This document shows, piece after piece, positions 47,405 to 55,626 of a DNA stretch of 64,000 nt. Every line of letters begins with the position of its first letter. Within the stretch, counting starts at the first letter, position 1. The notes under the pieces are model-generated. The model searched no databases. It saw nothing but the letters and a program-made list of their open reading frames with translations, and was not told the DNA's origin. The stretch spans positions 310,001 through 374,000 of the forward strand of contig NZ_LACC01000002.1 of NCBI RefSeq assembly GCF_000967965.1, in the 5' to 3' direction. Both the position numbers and the translations under genes were made by a program. The DNA comes from Pseudomonas fluorescens (GTDB lineage: Bacteria > Pseudomonadota > Gammaproteobacteria > Pseudomonadales > Pseudomonadaceae).

Positions 47405-47534
47405 GTGGCGAGGGAGCTTGCTCCCGCTGGGCGGCGAAGCCGTCCCAACCGGACCACCGCGGTCTTTCAGAAGTTCCGCGATGCCTGGTTTTACCAGTGC
47501 TGCGCACTGGAACGGGAGCAAGCTCCCTCGCCAC
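47405..47534. repeat. REPIN, GTGGCGAGGGAGC family, in a 327-base gap
   Basis: Perfect inverted arms GTGGCGAGGGAGCTTGCTCC and its complement (47405-47426, 47513-47534) flank a spacer with a small GGCGGCGAAGCCGTC hairpin. It lies in the gap between lpdV and ilvE. The remaining 175 bases before ilvE hold its promoter region and a small hairpin, TGGGCT/AGCCCA at 47609-47627; I see nothing else there. Confidence 0.9.
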
Positions 47535-47709
47535 AGGATTTCGAACAATGAGGGATCGGCGGCTTTTTTCATGAGCAGGCTAAGAAATCTGTCCGTCACC
47601 CGATAGTCTGGGCTGCGATTTAGCCCAAGAATGAAGTATTGTTGTCCCCATCCAAAAAACGTCAGAAGCCTTGAACCGTTTCGGCGGTTGTTCAGTGATA
47701 GAGGGTGTC

Positions 47710-48729
47710 ATGGGTAACGAAAGCATCAATTGGGACAAGCTGGGTTTTGACTACATCAAGACCGACAAGCGCTATCTGTCGTATTTCCGCAATGGCGAGT
47801 GGGACAAAGGCACCCTGACCGAAGACAACGTGCTGCACATCAGCGAAGGCTCCACTGCCCTTCACTATGGCCAGCAATGCTTCGAAGGCATGAAGGCCTA
47901 TCGTTGCAAGGACGGCTCGATCAACCTGTTCCGCCCGGACCAGAACGCCCTGCGCATGCAGCGCAGCTGCGCCCGCCTGCTGATGCCGCAGGTGGAAACC
48001 GAGCAGTTCATCGAAGCCTGCAAGGAAGTGGTCCGCGCCAACGAGCGTTTCATTCCGCCGTACGGCACTGGCGGCGCGCTGTACCTGCGTCCGTTCGTGA
48101 TCGGCGTGGGTGACAACATCGGCGTGCGTACCGCCCCCGAGTTCATCTTCTCGATCTTCTGCATTCCGGTTGGCGCCTACTTCAAGGGCGGCCTGACCCC
48201 GCACAACTTCCTGATCTCCAGCTACGACCGCGCCGCGCCACAAGGCACCGGTGCCGCCAAGGTCGGTGGCAACTACGCCGCCAGCCTGATGCCGGGCTCC
48301 CAGGCCAAGAAAGCGCATTTCGCCGACTGTATCTACCTGGATCCGCTGACCCATACCAAGATCGAGGAAGTCGGTTCGGCCAACTTCTTCGGGATCACCC
48401 ACGACAACAAGTTCGTGACCCCGAACTCGCCATCGGTACTGCCGGGCATCACCCGTCTGTCGCTGATCGAGCTGGCCAGGTCCCGCCTGGGTCTGGACGT
48501 GGTCGAAGGTGACGTGTTCATCGACAAGCTCTCCGACTTCAAGGAAGCCGGTGCTTGCGGTACCGCTGCGGTGATCACGCCGATTGGCGGCATCAACTAC
48601 AACGACCACCTGCACGTGTTCCACAGCGAAACCGAAGTCGGCCCGATCACCCAGAAGCTCTACAAAGAGCTGACCGGCGTGCAAACCGGCGACATCGAAG
48701 CGCCAGCGGGCTGGATCGTCAAGGTCTGA
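47710..48729 (+). CDS. ilvE: Branched-chain amino acid aminotransferase IlvE
   Basis: A 339-residue PLP-dependent class IV aminotransferase of the larger BCAT type, which interconverts valine, leucine and isoleucine with their 2-oxoacids. Signatures are YGQQCFEGMKAYR, GGALYLRPFVIGVG, AAKVGGNYAASL around the PLP lysine, and EVGSANFFGI. It follows the bkd operon but has its own promoter region; together they feed branched-chain amino acids into the Bkd complex. It ends in a strong terminator. Confidence 0.94.
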   Translation: MGNESINWDKLGFDYIKTDKRYLSYFRNGEWDKGTLTEDNVLHISEGSTALHYGQQCFEGMKAYRCKDGSINLFRPDQNALRMQRSCARLLMPQVETEQFIEACKEVVRANERFIPPYGTGGALYLRPFVIGVGDNIGVRTAPEFIFSIFCIPVGAYFKGGLTPHNFLISSYDRAAPQGTGAAKVGGNYAASLMPGSQAKKAHFADCIYLDPLTHTKIEEVGSANFFGITHDNKFVTPNSPSVLPGITRLSLIELARSRLGLDVVEGDVFIDKLSDFKEAGACGTAAVITPIGGINYNDHLHVFHSETEVGPITQKLYKELTGVQTGDIEAPAGWIVKV

Positions 48730-48746
48730 CCTGACGCCAGACGCAC

Positions 48747-48785
48747 AAAAGCCCCCCATCGGGAGACCGATGGGGGGCTTTTTCA
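48747..48785. terminator. Bidirectional Rho-independent terminator
   Basis: A 16-base stem (AAAAGCCCCCCATCGG with its complement) and a four-base loop GAGA, with A-runs on one side and T-runs on the other. It lies 18 bases after ilvE and 50 bases beyond the stop of the convergent ArsR gene, so it can serve both. Confidence 0.93.
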
Positions 48786-48834
48786 TGGCCGAATGAAAAA
48801 ATCGTCCGAACGCGGCCCGAGCCTGCGGCGGCGC

Positions 48835-49596
48835 CTACAGTGGCCGCCCCCCAACCCCCGTAGGAGCGGCCGCAGGCCGCGATCTTTTGCCATCACGCTC
48901 AATGGGCAACTCAACCCCGAACCGCCCCGCTACCTCCTTGCGCCCCATCGCCGTCAACGCCAACGCCCGACTGTCCAGATCCTGGGTCACCCACTTGCGC
49001 TTGAGCGCCGTTTGCAGCAACGCCGCGCCCAGCGACCCGCCCAGATGTGGCCGGCGCATGCTCCAGTCCAGGCACGGGCAGGCAAAGCGGCGGCGCAAGG
49101 TGCTCAAGTCCTGTACCTCGATCCCGAGCCCTTGAAACATTGCCGTACCACTGTCGCTCAAGCGATAGGCCTGTTCGTCGGTTTCCTCCAGCCAGCCCGC
49201 TTCGAGCATCCGGTCATGCAACAGCACGGCCAGGGTTCCCGCCATGTGGTCGTAGCAGGTGCGGGCAAATTGCAGGCGATCCGGGGTCCGCGCCCGGAAG
49301 CCCGGCGCGGTGTTCTGGCCGATCACCATCAGTGCCTCCAGGGCCTGGGCCACGCGTTTGTCCGCCAGGCTGTAATAGCGGTGGCGTCCCTGAACGTGCA
49401 GCCGCACCAGCGCCAGCTCCTTGAGTTTGGCCAAGTGGGCACTGGCGGTCGACGCGCTGACTTCGGCCACCGCCGCCAGTTCGGTGCTGGTGCGGGCGTG
49501 GCCGTCCATCAGCGAACAGAGGATTTTCGTCCGCGCAGGCTCAGCGATGGCTGCCGCCACCTGCGAGATGCCGATGTCGTGATGCTCTGCGCTCAT
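48835..49596 (-). CDS. ArsR-family winged-helix regulator with C-terminal extension
   Basis: A 253-residue regulator. The winged helix at about 10-85 has AAVAEVSASTASAHLAKLKELALV and LHVQGRHRYYSL; a C-terminal domain of about 150 residues follows, as in YdfF-like members. It is divergent from a P450 gene with 78 bases between starts and may regulate it. The last 15 or so codons (GKRSRPAAAPTGVG region) are read through a REP-like sequence, so the natural C-terminus may have been replaced. Ligand unknown. Confidence 0.83.
   Translation of the reverse strand: MSAEHHDIGISQVAAAIAEPARTKILCSLMDGHARTSTELAAVAEVSASTASAHLAKLKELALVRLHVQGRHRYYSLADKRVAQALEALMVIGQNTAPGFRARTPDRLQFARTCYDHMAGTLAVLLHDRMLEAGWLEETDEQAYRLSDSGTAMFQGLGIEVQDLSTLRRRFACPCLDWSMRRPHLGGSLGAALLQTALKRKWVTQDLDSRALALTAMGRKEVAGRFGVELPIERDGKRSRPAAAPTGVGGRPL
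48860..48884. repeat. REP-like element inside the 3' end of the ArsR gene
   Basis: GTAGGAGCGGCCGCAGGCCG and on is a Pseudomonas REP-type palindrome (GCGGCCGCAGGCCGC). It falls within the coding frame of the ArsR-like gene, 25 bases before its stop. Single orientation only. Confidence 0.7.
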
Positions 49597-49674
49597 ATTT
49601 CGCTCCCGGACGAATCAAAGCCCTTTCGGACTGGAGATAGTAGCAACTCTTTCCAACAACAAAAGGCTGTGACC

Positions 49675-50784
49675 ATGGACCCGATCATCGCTGCGACCCA
49701 TGCCGATCCCTATCCCTACTACGCACAACTGCGTGCCGAAGGTGGGCTGGCTTTTCATCCGGGGCTGAACCTGTGGGTGGCCAGCAGCGCCCGGGCGGTG
49801 GCCGCCGTGCTGGCGCACCCCGATTGCCACGTTCGACCGGCGCAGGAGCCAGTCCCCAAGGCGATCGCCGACGGCATGGCCGGCCAGGTGTTCGGCCAAT
49901 TGATGCGCATGAATGAAGGTGAACGCCAGCGTTGCCCACGGTCGGCGATTGCGCCGGGGCTGGAGTTGATCGATGCGCGGGAAGTCGAGGCCCTGGTCAG
50001 CGCCCGATTGATCACCGCGGATGCCGCTGGCCTGTACAACGCCATGTTTCGCGGACCGGTGTGCGTGGTGGCGGCGTTGTTGGGGTTCACCCCGGCCCAG
50101 GGCCGGGCCATCAGCGAGTTGACGGCGGATTTCGTCGCCTGCCTGTCGCCCTTGAGCGACGCGGCACAATTGACCGCCGCCAACGCTGCCGCCGAACAAT
50201 TGAGCGGTTACTTCATCGAATTGCTCGACGATCCGCACAACCACAGCCCTTTGCTGGCAGGCATCCGCCAACGTTTCGCAACCGGCGCGCCGCAAACCCT
50301 GATCGCCAACCTGATCGGCCTGCTCTCCCAGACCTTCGAGGCCACTGCCGGGCTGATCGGCAACGCCGTGCTGGCATTGATTCAACATCCGTTGTTACGC
50401 GGCGAATCAACCCCTGTCGAAGACCTGATGGCCGAAGTGCAGCGCTTCGACCCGCCGGTACAGAACACCCGCCGCTTCGTCACCGCCCCCTGCGAGATTG
50501 ACGGCGTGAGGCTGAACGCCACCGACGTGATCCTGGTGCTGCTGGCCTCGGCCAATCGCGACCCGCAGCTCAACGACAACCCCGACACCTTCCTGCTCGA
50601 CCGCCCGAACCGGCGCAGCTTCACCTTCGGTGCAGGGCGCCATCAATGCCCGGGGCAACGCCTGGCGTTGAGCATTGCCGGCGCCACGCTCAGGCAGTTT
50701 CTGGCGATGAGGCCGGCACTGGAGCAGCTGAAGTGGCAATACCGCCCATCCACGAATGGACGGATTCCGCTGGTCAGTGACTGA
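49675..50784 (+). CDS. Cytochrome P450
   Basis: A soluble 369-residue P450, shorter than the usual 400. The heme loop FTFGAGRHQCPGQRLA carries the thiolate ligand Cys325, and the K-helix ExxR is Glu254-Arg257 (EVQR). In the I-helix the segment SQTFEATAG keeps the acid (Glu222), but the usual catalytic Thr position is Ala223, with Thr224 next. The ATG at 49675 gives the conserved MDPIIAATHADPYPYYAQLR start; the frame is open upstream only by chance. No ferredoxin partner is beside it. Substrate unknown. Confidence 0.88.
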   Translation: MDPIIAATHADPYPYYAQLRAEGGLAFHPGLNLWVASSARAVAAVLAHPDCHVRPAQEPVPKAIADGMAGQVFGQLMRMNEGERQRCPRSAIAPGLELIDAREVEALVSARLITADAAGLYNAMFRGPVCVVAALLGFTPAQGRAISELTADFVACLSPLSDAAQLTAANAAAEQLSGYFIELLDDPHNHSPLLAGIRQRFATGAPQTLIANLIGLLSQTFEATAGLIGNAVLALIQHPLLRGESTPVEDLMAEVQRFDPPVQNTRRFVTAPCEIDGVRLNATDVILVLLASANRDPQLNDNPDTFLLDRPNRRSFTFGAGRHQCPGQRLALSIAGATLRQFLAMRPALEQLKWQYRPSTNGRIPLVSD

Positions 50785-50795
50785 CCGCAAGCCGC

Positions 50796-51728
50796 TCAAG
50801 CCGTGCGGTATTCAACGGTCAAATGAGACAGTTCATGGACCGGCGCCAGGCGTTCGCGAATGCTGTCGGCACTGACATTGGCCGCGGCCACAACGCTGAC
50901 AATCGCGGCCCGCGCCTGGGGGCCAACCTGCCAGACATGCAGATCGCTGATGCGCACATCGTCCGATGACTCCAGCAGTTCACGAATTTCATCGGCAACG
51001 TGCTCATCCGTGACATCGAGCAACACCGCAGCGCTGTCACGCATCAATCCAACGGCCCATTTCGCGATCACGATGGCGCCCACGATGCCCATCACCGGGT
51101 CCAGCCACACCCACCCCAGATAGCGCCCGGCCAGTAACGCGGCAATCGCCAGCACCGAGGTCAAGGCGTCGGCCAACACATGGACATACGCCGAGCGCAG
51201 GTTGTTGTCGTGATGGTGATGATGGCCGTGGTCATGGCTATGTCCGTGATCGTGGCCATGATGGCCGTGGTCGCCAGCCAGCAAAAAGGCACTGGCGATG
51301 TTCACCGCCAGCCCCACCACCGCAATCACCGTCGCTTCGGTGAATGCCACGGTCGTTGGCTGAAACAGGCGATAAACGGACTCACCGGCAATGCCGATCG
51401 CCACTAGCCCCAGCACCATGGCCGAGGCAAAACCGGCGAGATCCCCGACCTTGCCGGTGCCGAAGCTGTAGCGCGCGTTGTTGGCATTGCGTCGTGCGAA
51501 TCCATAGGCCGCCGCCGCGATGCCCAAGGCCCCGGCATGGGTGGCCATGTGAAAACCATCGGCCAGCAGGGCCATGGAACCAGTGATGTAACCGGCAGCA
51601 ATTTCACCAATCATCATCACGAACGTCAGCGCCACCACCCATAAGGTGCGTCGGGCGTTTTCATCATGGGATGCGCCGAGAAACACATGATCATGGGCAA
51701 AACGCGAAGCCTGGGGTGTCTGTTTCAT
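50796..51728 (-). CDS. dmeF: Cation diffusion facilitator metal exporter, DmeF-like
   Basis: A 310-residue CDF transporter that expels divalent metals such as cobalt or nickel in exchange for protons. Six membrane segments are present. The transport site shows Asp57, His60 and His64 in ADGFHMATH (segment 2) and His183/Asp187 in HVLAD (segment 5). A histidine-rich loop lies at 153-173. I chose the ATG at 51728, 13 bases after the dmeR stop. The pairing with an RcnR-like repressor is typical of dmeRF. Confidence 0.9.
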   Translation of the reverse strand: MKQTPQASRFAHDHVFLGASHDENARRTLWVVALTFVMMIGEIAAGYITGSMALLADGFHMATHAGALGIAAAAYGFARRNANNARYSFGTGKVGDLAGFASAMVLGLVAIGIAGESVYRLFQPTTVAFTEATVIAVVGLAVNIASAFLLAGDHGHHGHDHGHSHDHGHHHHHDNNLRSAYVHVLADALTSVLAIAALLAGRYLGWVWLDPVMGIVGAIVIAKWAVGLMRDSAAVLLDVTDEHVADEIRELLESSDDVRISDLHVWQVGPQARAAIVSVVAAANVSADSIRERLAPVHELSHLTVEYRTA

Positions 51729-51741
51729 GGAATTCAGGCCT

Positions 51742-52017
51742 CTATTTGGCATAACGGCGGATGGCCAGCAACAAGTCTTCCACGCCCTGGGCGCGCTCTT
51801 CATCGCTCAAGTCCGGATGGGCCACGTGCTCGCGGGCATGGGCGTCGATGAACTGCTCCAGCAGACCATTGACCGCGCCCCGGATGGCGGCGACCAGGTG
51901 CAGGGTCTTGGCGCAATCGGCATCGGACTCAAGCGCTCGCTCTACGGCCTCCACCTGCCCGGCAATCCGTCTGACCCGCTTGATCAAGTCATCTTTATGT
52001 TCGTGAATGTGCGACAT
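51742..52017 (-). CDS. dmeR: Metal-sensing repressor of the RcnR/FrmR family, DmeR-like
   Basis: A 91-residue all-helical repressor. The N-terminal MSHIHEHKDDLIKRVRRIAGQ holds histidines used for cobalt or nickel binding. Cys35 in DADCAKTLHLVAAIRGAVNG and the later HAREHV histidine complete the RcnR/DmeR ligand pattern. It is the first gene of the pair with dmeF, which it should repress until metal binds. Confidence 0.9.
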   Translation of the reverse strand: MSHIHEHKDDLIKRVRRIAGQVEAVERALESDADCAKTLHLVAAIRGAVNGLLEQFIDAHAREHVAHPDLSDEERAQGVEDLLLAIRRYAK

Positions 52018-52040
52018 ACCTATACCCCCTACCCCTATAT
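52018..52040. promoter_or_regulatory. Candidate DmeR operator
   Basis: CTATACCCCCTACCCCTATA, starting one base before the dmeR ATG on the promoter side, has AT-rich ends and central C/G runs. RcnR/FrmR-family repressors bind G-tracts flanked by AT inverted repeats. Overlap with the ribosome-binding region would allow simple repression. Confidence 0.6.
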
Positions 52041-52153
52041 GGCGCGTATGTTCGCCGATAGAGCGCAGCCTGGCAAGTCACAACCCGATGACAGGTCGGG
52101 TTGATATCGATATTCGCCAGCCGGTCGGCAGGCCGTCCGCTAAAGGTTGGGGC

Positions 52154-52630
52154 TCAACACCCCAACTGCCCGACCCGCTCTGCATCCGGCCAGAACAACG
52201 CCGCCTGCCCCACGCGCAACCCCTGTTGATCGATCAGCGTCCACACCTTGCCTTCATGAATCATGAAGGCACTACCCTGCCGATCCACCCGATAGCCGCT
52301 GTAACCGTGGGCAATGCCATGGGCCGTGACCTGCTCCAGCAGGGTCTGGCGCACCGCGCGGTCCAGTGGCGAGGCGCTGAAGCGTGACGGCATGCCCAGA
52401 AATTCCGGGCGCGGGTACTTGAAGCAGGTCAGCGCCTGTTCATTGGCGTAGAAGAACAGAGGGTCGTCCTCCGTGCCGTGGGCCAGCAAGCTGTAGGGCG
52501 CGTGGGCGTGCAGCCAGAGCAGGCGTTCAGGCCCGCTCAGCGCCTGCGGTGCTGGCAGGGGTTCACCGGTCCAATGCCGATAAGACTCGTCCAGCAGTTC
52601 GATGGCCGTGGCGTATTCGTTGATTGGCAA
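52154..52630 (-). CDS. MEKHLA-domain protein
   Basis: A 158-residue stand-alone MEKHLA domain, a PAS-like sensory fold also found at the end of plant HD-ZIP III proteins. The family blocks NEYATAIELLDESYRHWTG, FYANEQALTCFKYP and SGYRVDRQGSAFMIHEGKVW cover the whole protein. No output domain or signal peptide is present. It is a single gene; function unknown. Confidence 0.82.
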   Translation of the reverse strand: MPINEYATAIELLDESYRHWTGEPLPAPQALSGPERLLWLHAHAPYSLLAHGTEDDPLFFYANEQALTCFKYPRPEFLGMPSRFSASPLDRAVRQTLLEQVTAHGIAHGYSGYRVDRQGSAFMIHEGKVWTLIDQQGLRVGQAALFWPDAERVGQLGC

Positions 52631-52816
52631 CCCGCCTTCTCCTCTTCAGATCGTGGTTTCAAGTCCGGTTCAGCCTATCCAAAGCGACCTGGAAAGTCCC
52701 GCCGCCCGGCCGATTAGTTACACCGTGTTAAAACAGTCATGACCGGCAGTGCGTTTATCCCACCGACCTTTCTCCATAAAGTCAGCCTGATCATGGTGAA
52801 CAACGAGGCTCGATCG

Positions 52817-53848
52817 ATGCAGACCCAACTGGACAAGTCCCTGAGTGTTTTTGCGCGGGCAGACCTGCTGCAAGGTCCCACCCCCATCCAGCGGGCTGCG
52901 CGACTCGAACAGCAGCTGGGCCTGGACAAGCAGGGTATCGGCCTGTTTCTCAAACGCGACGACCATATGTTGATCGGCGCGGGCGGCAACAAGCTGCGCA
53001 AGCTTGAATTCCATATTGGCGCGGCGCTGCAAGCCGGGGTCGATACGATCATTACCGTGGGAGGTATCCAGTCCAATCATGCGCGCCTGACCGCCGCGGT
53101 GTGCGCCCGGCTGGGCATCGACTGCGAGCTGTTCCTGACCCGGGCCGTCGCCAAGGCCGAGGTGGATTACGAACTCAATGGCAACGTGCTGCTCGACCAA
53201 CTGTTCGGCGCACAGATGCAGGTGTTTGCCGGCGGTACCGACTCACTGGCCAAAGCCGAGGCCAGGGCGGCGCAGCTTCGGGATTGCGGGCGCAAGGTCA
53301 TGGTTCTGCCGACCGGTGGCTCGACCCCTTTGGGCAGCCTCGGCTACGCTCGCTGCGCAGCGGAAATCGCCCGGCAAGAGGCGGAGCTGGATCTGACGTT
53401 CAATCAAGTGGTGGTCCCCAATGGTAGCGCCGGGACCCATGCAGGGCTCGCGGCGGGCTTCCATTTGCTTGGCCGGGGTACTTCCCTGGTCAAGTCGTAC
53501 TCGGTGTTGTCCGACCAGGACTCATCAGCGACGAGAACTCTGCAATTGACCCGCGAGACACTGGCGCTACTGGGCAGCAGCGCCGAGGTGCAGGCTGATG
53601 AGATGGTGATTGATGGCAGCCAGCTGGGCGCCGGCTATGGTTTGCCAACCGCCGCCATGCAGGACGCGGTACGCCTGATGGCCCGTGCCGAAGGCCTGCT
53701 GGTCGACCCGGTGTACTCCGGCAAAGCCTTTGCGGGATTGCTGGCCGACTTGCAGCAAGGGCGATTCGCCACCGGGGACAACGTGCTGTTCGTCATGACC
53801 GGCGGCACACCTGGCCTGTACGCGTACCGGGAAACCTTTCAGGCCTGA
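52817..53848 (+). CDS. dcyD: D-cysteine desulfhydrase
   Basis: A 343-residue PLP enzyme of the ACC deaminase/D-cysteine desulfhydrase family, which breaks D-cysteine to pyruvate, ammonia and sulfide. The PLP lysine lies in GAGGNKLRKLEF, followed by VGGIQSNHARLTAAVCARLG and the phosphate-binding PNGSAGTHAGL. I chose the ATG at 52817, 8 bases after GAGG; in-frame ATGs at 52739 and 52793 lack such a site. ACC deaminase activity is less likely, but needs the active-site residues compared. Confidence 0.87.
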   Translation: MQTQLDKSLSVFARADLLQGPTPIQRAARLEQQLGLDKQGIGLFLKRDDHMLIGAGGNKLRKLEFHIGAALQAGVDTIITVGGIQSNHARLTAAVCARLGIDCELFLTRAVAKAEVDYELNGNVLLDQLFGAQMQVFAGGTDSLAKAEARAAQLRDCGRKVMVLPTGGSTPLGSLGYARCAAEIARQEAELDLTFNQVVVPNGSAGTHAGLAAGFHLLGRGTSLVKSYSVLSDQDSSATRTLQLTRETLALLGSSAEVQADEMVIDGSQLGAGYGLPTAAMQDAVRLMARAEGLLVDPVYSGKAFAGLLADLQQGRFATGDNVLFVMTGGTPGLYAYRETFQA

Positions 53849-53851
53849 GGG

Positions 53852-54190
53852 TCAATCATCCCGCGTCAGCACTTCCAGCAATTCAATTTCGAAGATCAGG
53901 TTCGAATTCGGCGTGATCTTGCCCATGGTGCGCTCGCCATAGGCAAGGTGCGCCGGCACCAACACCTTGCGCTTGCCACCGACCTGCATGCCAATGATGC
54001 CCTGGTCCCAGCCCTTGATGACCCGCCCGGTGCCGATCACGCACTGGAAGGGTTTGCCCCGGCTGTAGGAAGAGTCGAATTCGGTCCCGTCCTCCAGCCA
54101 ACCACGGTACTGGGTGGTGATCAGCGCGCCTTTTACGGCGGCTTTTCCGTCACCCACCTGAAGATCGATTACCTGAAGCTCGTCATTCAT
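53852..54190 (-). CDS. FKBP-type peptidyl-prolyl isomerase
   Basis: A 112-residue single-domain FKBP with the family's pocket residues: Tyr in TTQYRGW, FDSSYSRGKPF, the VIKGWDQGIIGMQVGGKR core and HLAYGER. No signal peptide, so cytoplasmic. The ATG at 54190 is preferred over an in-frame GTG three codons upstream. It lies 3 bases from the convergent dcyD stop. Confidence 0.9.
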   Translation of the reverse strand: MNDELQVIDLQVGDGKAAVKGALITTQYRGWLEDGTEFDSSYSRGKPFQCVIGTGRVIKGWDQGIIGMQVGGKRKVLVPAHLAYGERTMGKITPNSNLIFEIELLEVLTRDD

Positions 54191-54361
54191 TGAATTCACT
54201 CGTATGCTCTCTCGCCCTCAAGGGCCTGATGGGCGCCGTTTTCCCAGATTTGCCCGCGATTGGCAACCATTGCCGCCTCCCGCGCGGCGTTCAAAGCGGT
54301 TTGCTGAACTAAAATAATCAACAATTACCCTACGGTTCACCGCCCTGATGGCCATCCCCGA

Positions 54362-55435
54362 ATGATCCTGCTCTGGACCAGCGTCATCCTTGGTTCAACG
54401 ACGCTCACCCTGATCGTCGCGCTGGTCTGGCGCGAACGTTCGCTGCAAAAGCAACTGGCCGAATATCGCAGCATCGTCACCCGCCTGTCCGAAGGCCAGA
54501 GCATCCATCAGGACGGCGACGCCGAGCGCTTCAAACGCAGCCAGTACTTTGCCCGCATCGGCACCTGGGATTGGGATGTCGACACCGACCGGTTGTACTG
54601 GTCAGATGCGATTTTCGGCATGTTCGGCTTCAAGATCGGCGAAGTGACGCCCTCCTACGCCCTGTTCTGCTCCTGCGTGCATCCGGACGACCGGCCCAGG
54701 GTTCGGGCCGGCGAACTGCGTTGCCTGGAAACCGGCGAAAACCATGACGAGGAATACCGCGTGGTCTGGCCCGACGGAACGATCCGCTGGCTGCGCGAAA
54801 CCGGCAACGTGGTCAAGAACGACCACGACGAAACGGTCAAGATGATGGGCGTGGTACGCGACATCACCGAAGAAAAGGCCTCGGCCAACTACCTCAAGCA
54901 CCTGGCCCATTACGACCCGTTGACCGGCCTGCCCAATCGCCTGGTGCTCGAAGAACGCCTGTCCGAAGCGCTGGAGCTGGCGCGCACCAGTGCCACGCGG
55001 GTGGCGCTGGTGTTTGTCGACCTCAATGGTTTCAAGGCCATCAACGACCGCTATGGTCATGCGGCCGGCGACCGCGTGCTGGTCACGACCGCCACCCGGC
55101 TCAAGCGCATTCTGCGCGGCACCGACACCGTCGCCCGGATCGGCGGCGACGAATTCGTGGTCATTCTCCAGGACCTGCCCCAGGGCAATAGCCTTCAAGA
55201 CGAAGCGCGCAGCATCTGCCAGAAAATCTTCGTCGAACTCTCCCCGCCCGTCACCATCGGCAACGACCAGCGCCACATCGGCACCAGCCTCGGCGTCGCG
55301 GTGTTCCCCGATCATGCGTCGAGTATCGACCGTTTGCTGCACATTGCCGACCTGGCGATGTATGAGGCCAAACGCAGCGGGAACAATCAGTATCGGCTGG
55401 GCACCGAGAGCGTTGCGCGGGCGCATAGCGAATAG
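54362..55435 (+). CDS. PAS-GGDEF diguanylate cyclase
   Basis: A 357-residue membrane-anchored enzyme that makes cyclic di-GMP. A single membrane segment at 2-22 is followed by a short coil, a PAS/PAC domain (about 60-172) and a GGDEF domain with the intact catalytic motif GGDEF at 261-265. The inhibitory site RxxD is present as RGTD at 252-255, so product inhibition is expected. No EAL domain. Divergent from the FKBP gene. Confidence 0.92.
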   Translation: MILLWTSVILGSTTLTLIVALVWRERSLQKQLAEYRSIVTRLSEGQSIHQDGDAERFKRSQYFARIGTWDWDVDTDRLYWSDAIFGMFGFKIGEVTPSYALFCSCVHPDDRPRVRAGELRCLETGENHDEEYRVVWPDGTIRWLRETGNVVKNDHDETVKMMGVVRDITEEKASANYLKHLAHYDPLTGLPNRLVLEERLSEALELARTSATRVALVFVDLNGFKAINDRYGHAAGDRVLVTTATRLKRILRGTDTVARIGGDEFVVILQDLPQGNSLQDEARSICQKIFVELSPPVTIGNDQRHIGTSLGVAVFPDHASSIDRLLHIADLAMYEAKRSGNNQYRLGTESVARAHSE

Positions 55436-55485
55436 CGCTTCGTCGACGGGAGCCTGTACCGGTAACTGCACGAGCAAGGCCACGA

Positions 55486-55516
55486 ATGCATTGATCCGCT
55501 TCACGCATCAATGCAT
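55486..55516. promoter_or_regulatory. Perfect inverted repeat upstream of the MFS gene
   Basis: ATGCATTGAT and ATCAATGCAT are perfect 10-base arms with an 11-base spacer, 111-141 bases upstream of the MFS start. A further half-like ACAATGCAATTA follows at 55520. The form (T-N11-A-like arms) fits a LysR-type site and a LysR gene lies nearby at 57.7 kb. It could also close the upstream cyclase message. Confidence 0.5.
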
Positions 55517-55574
55517 GCCAACAATGCAATTAACATATCGATGCCCCTGCTCCACTATCCGCCCCAATAAGAAC

Positions 55575-55600
55575 CGTGCGCCGCGTCCAGCCGGCGCACG
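55575..55600. promoter_or_regulatory. Strong hairpin in the leader of the MFS gene
   Basis: CGTGCGCCG and CGGCGCACG form a perfect 9-base stem with an 8-base loop, ending 26 bases before the ATG. No T-run follows. It may tune translation or mRNA stability. Confidence 0.5.
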
Positions 55601-55626
55601 TCATAAAAGCGGTGGAGTATTTATCG

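Noticed and set aside
48793..50784. A 663-codon frame giving the P450 a long N-terminal extension
   Set aside because: The first 294 codons lie antisense to the ArsR gene and have no similarity to P450s. The ATG at 49675 begins the conserved protein.
52817..53848. Calling this gene ACC deaminase
   Set aside because: Both enzymes share the fold, and sequence features here fit D-cysteine desulfhydrase better. I could not align the active-site residues that decide it.
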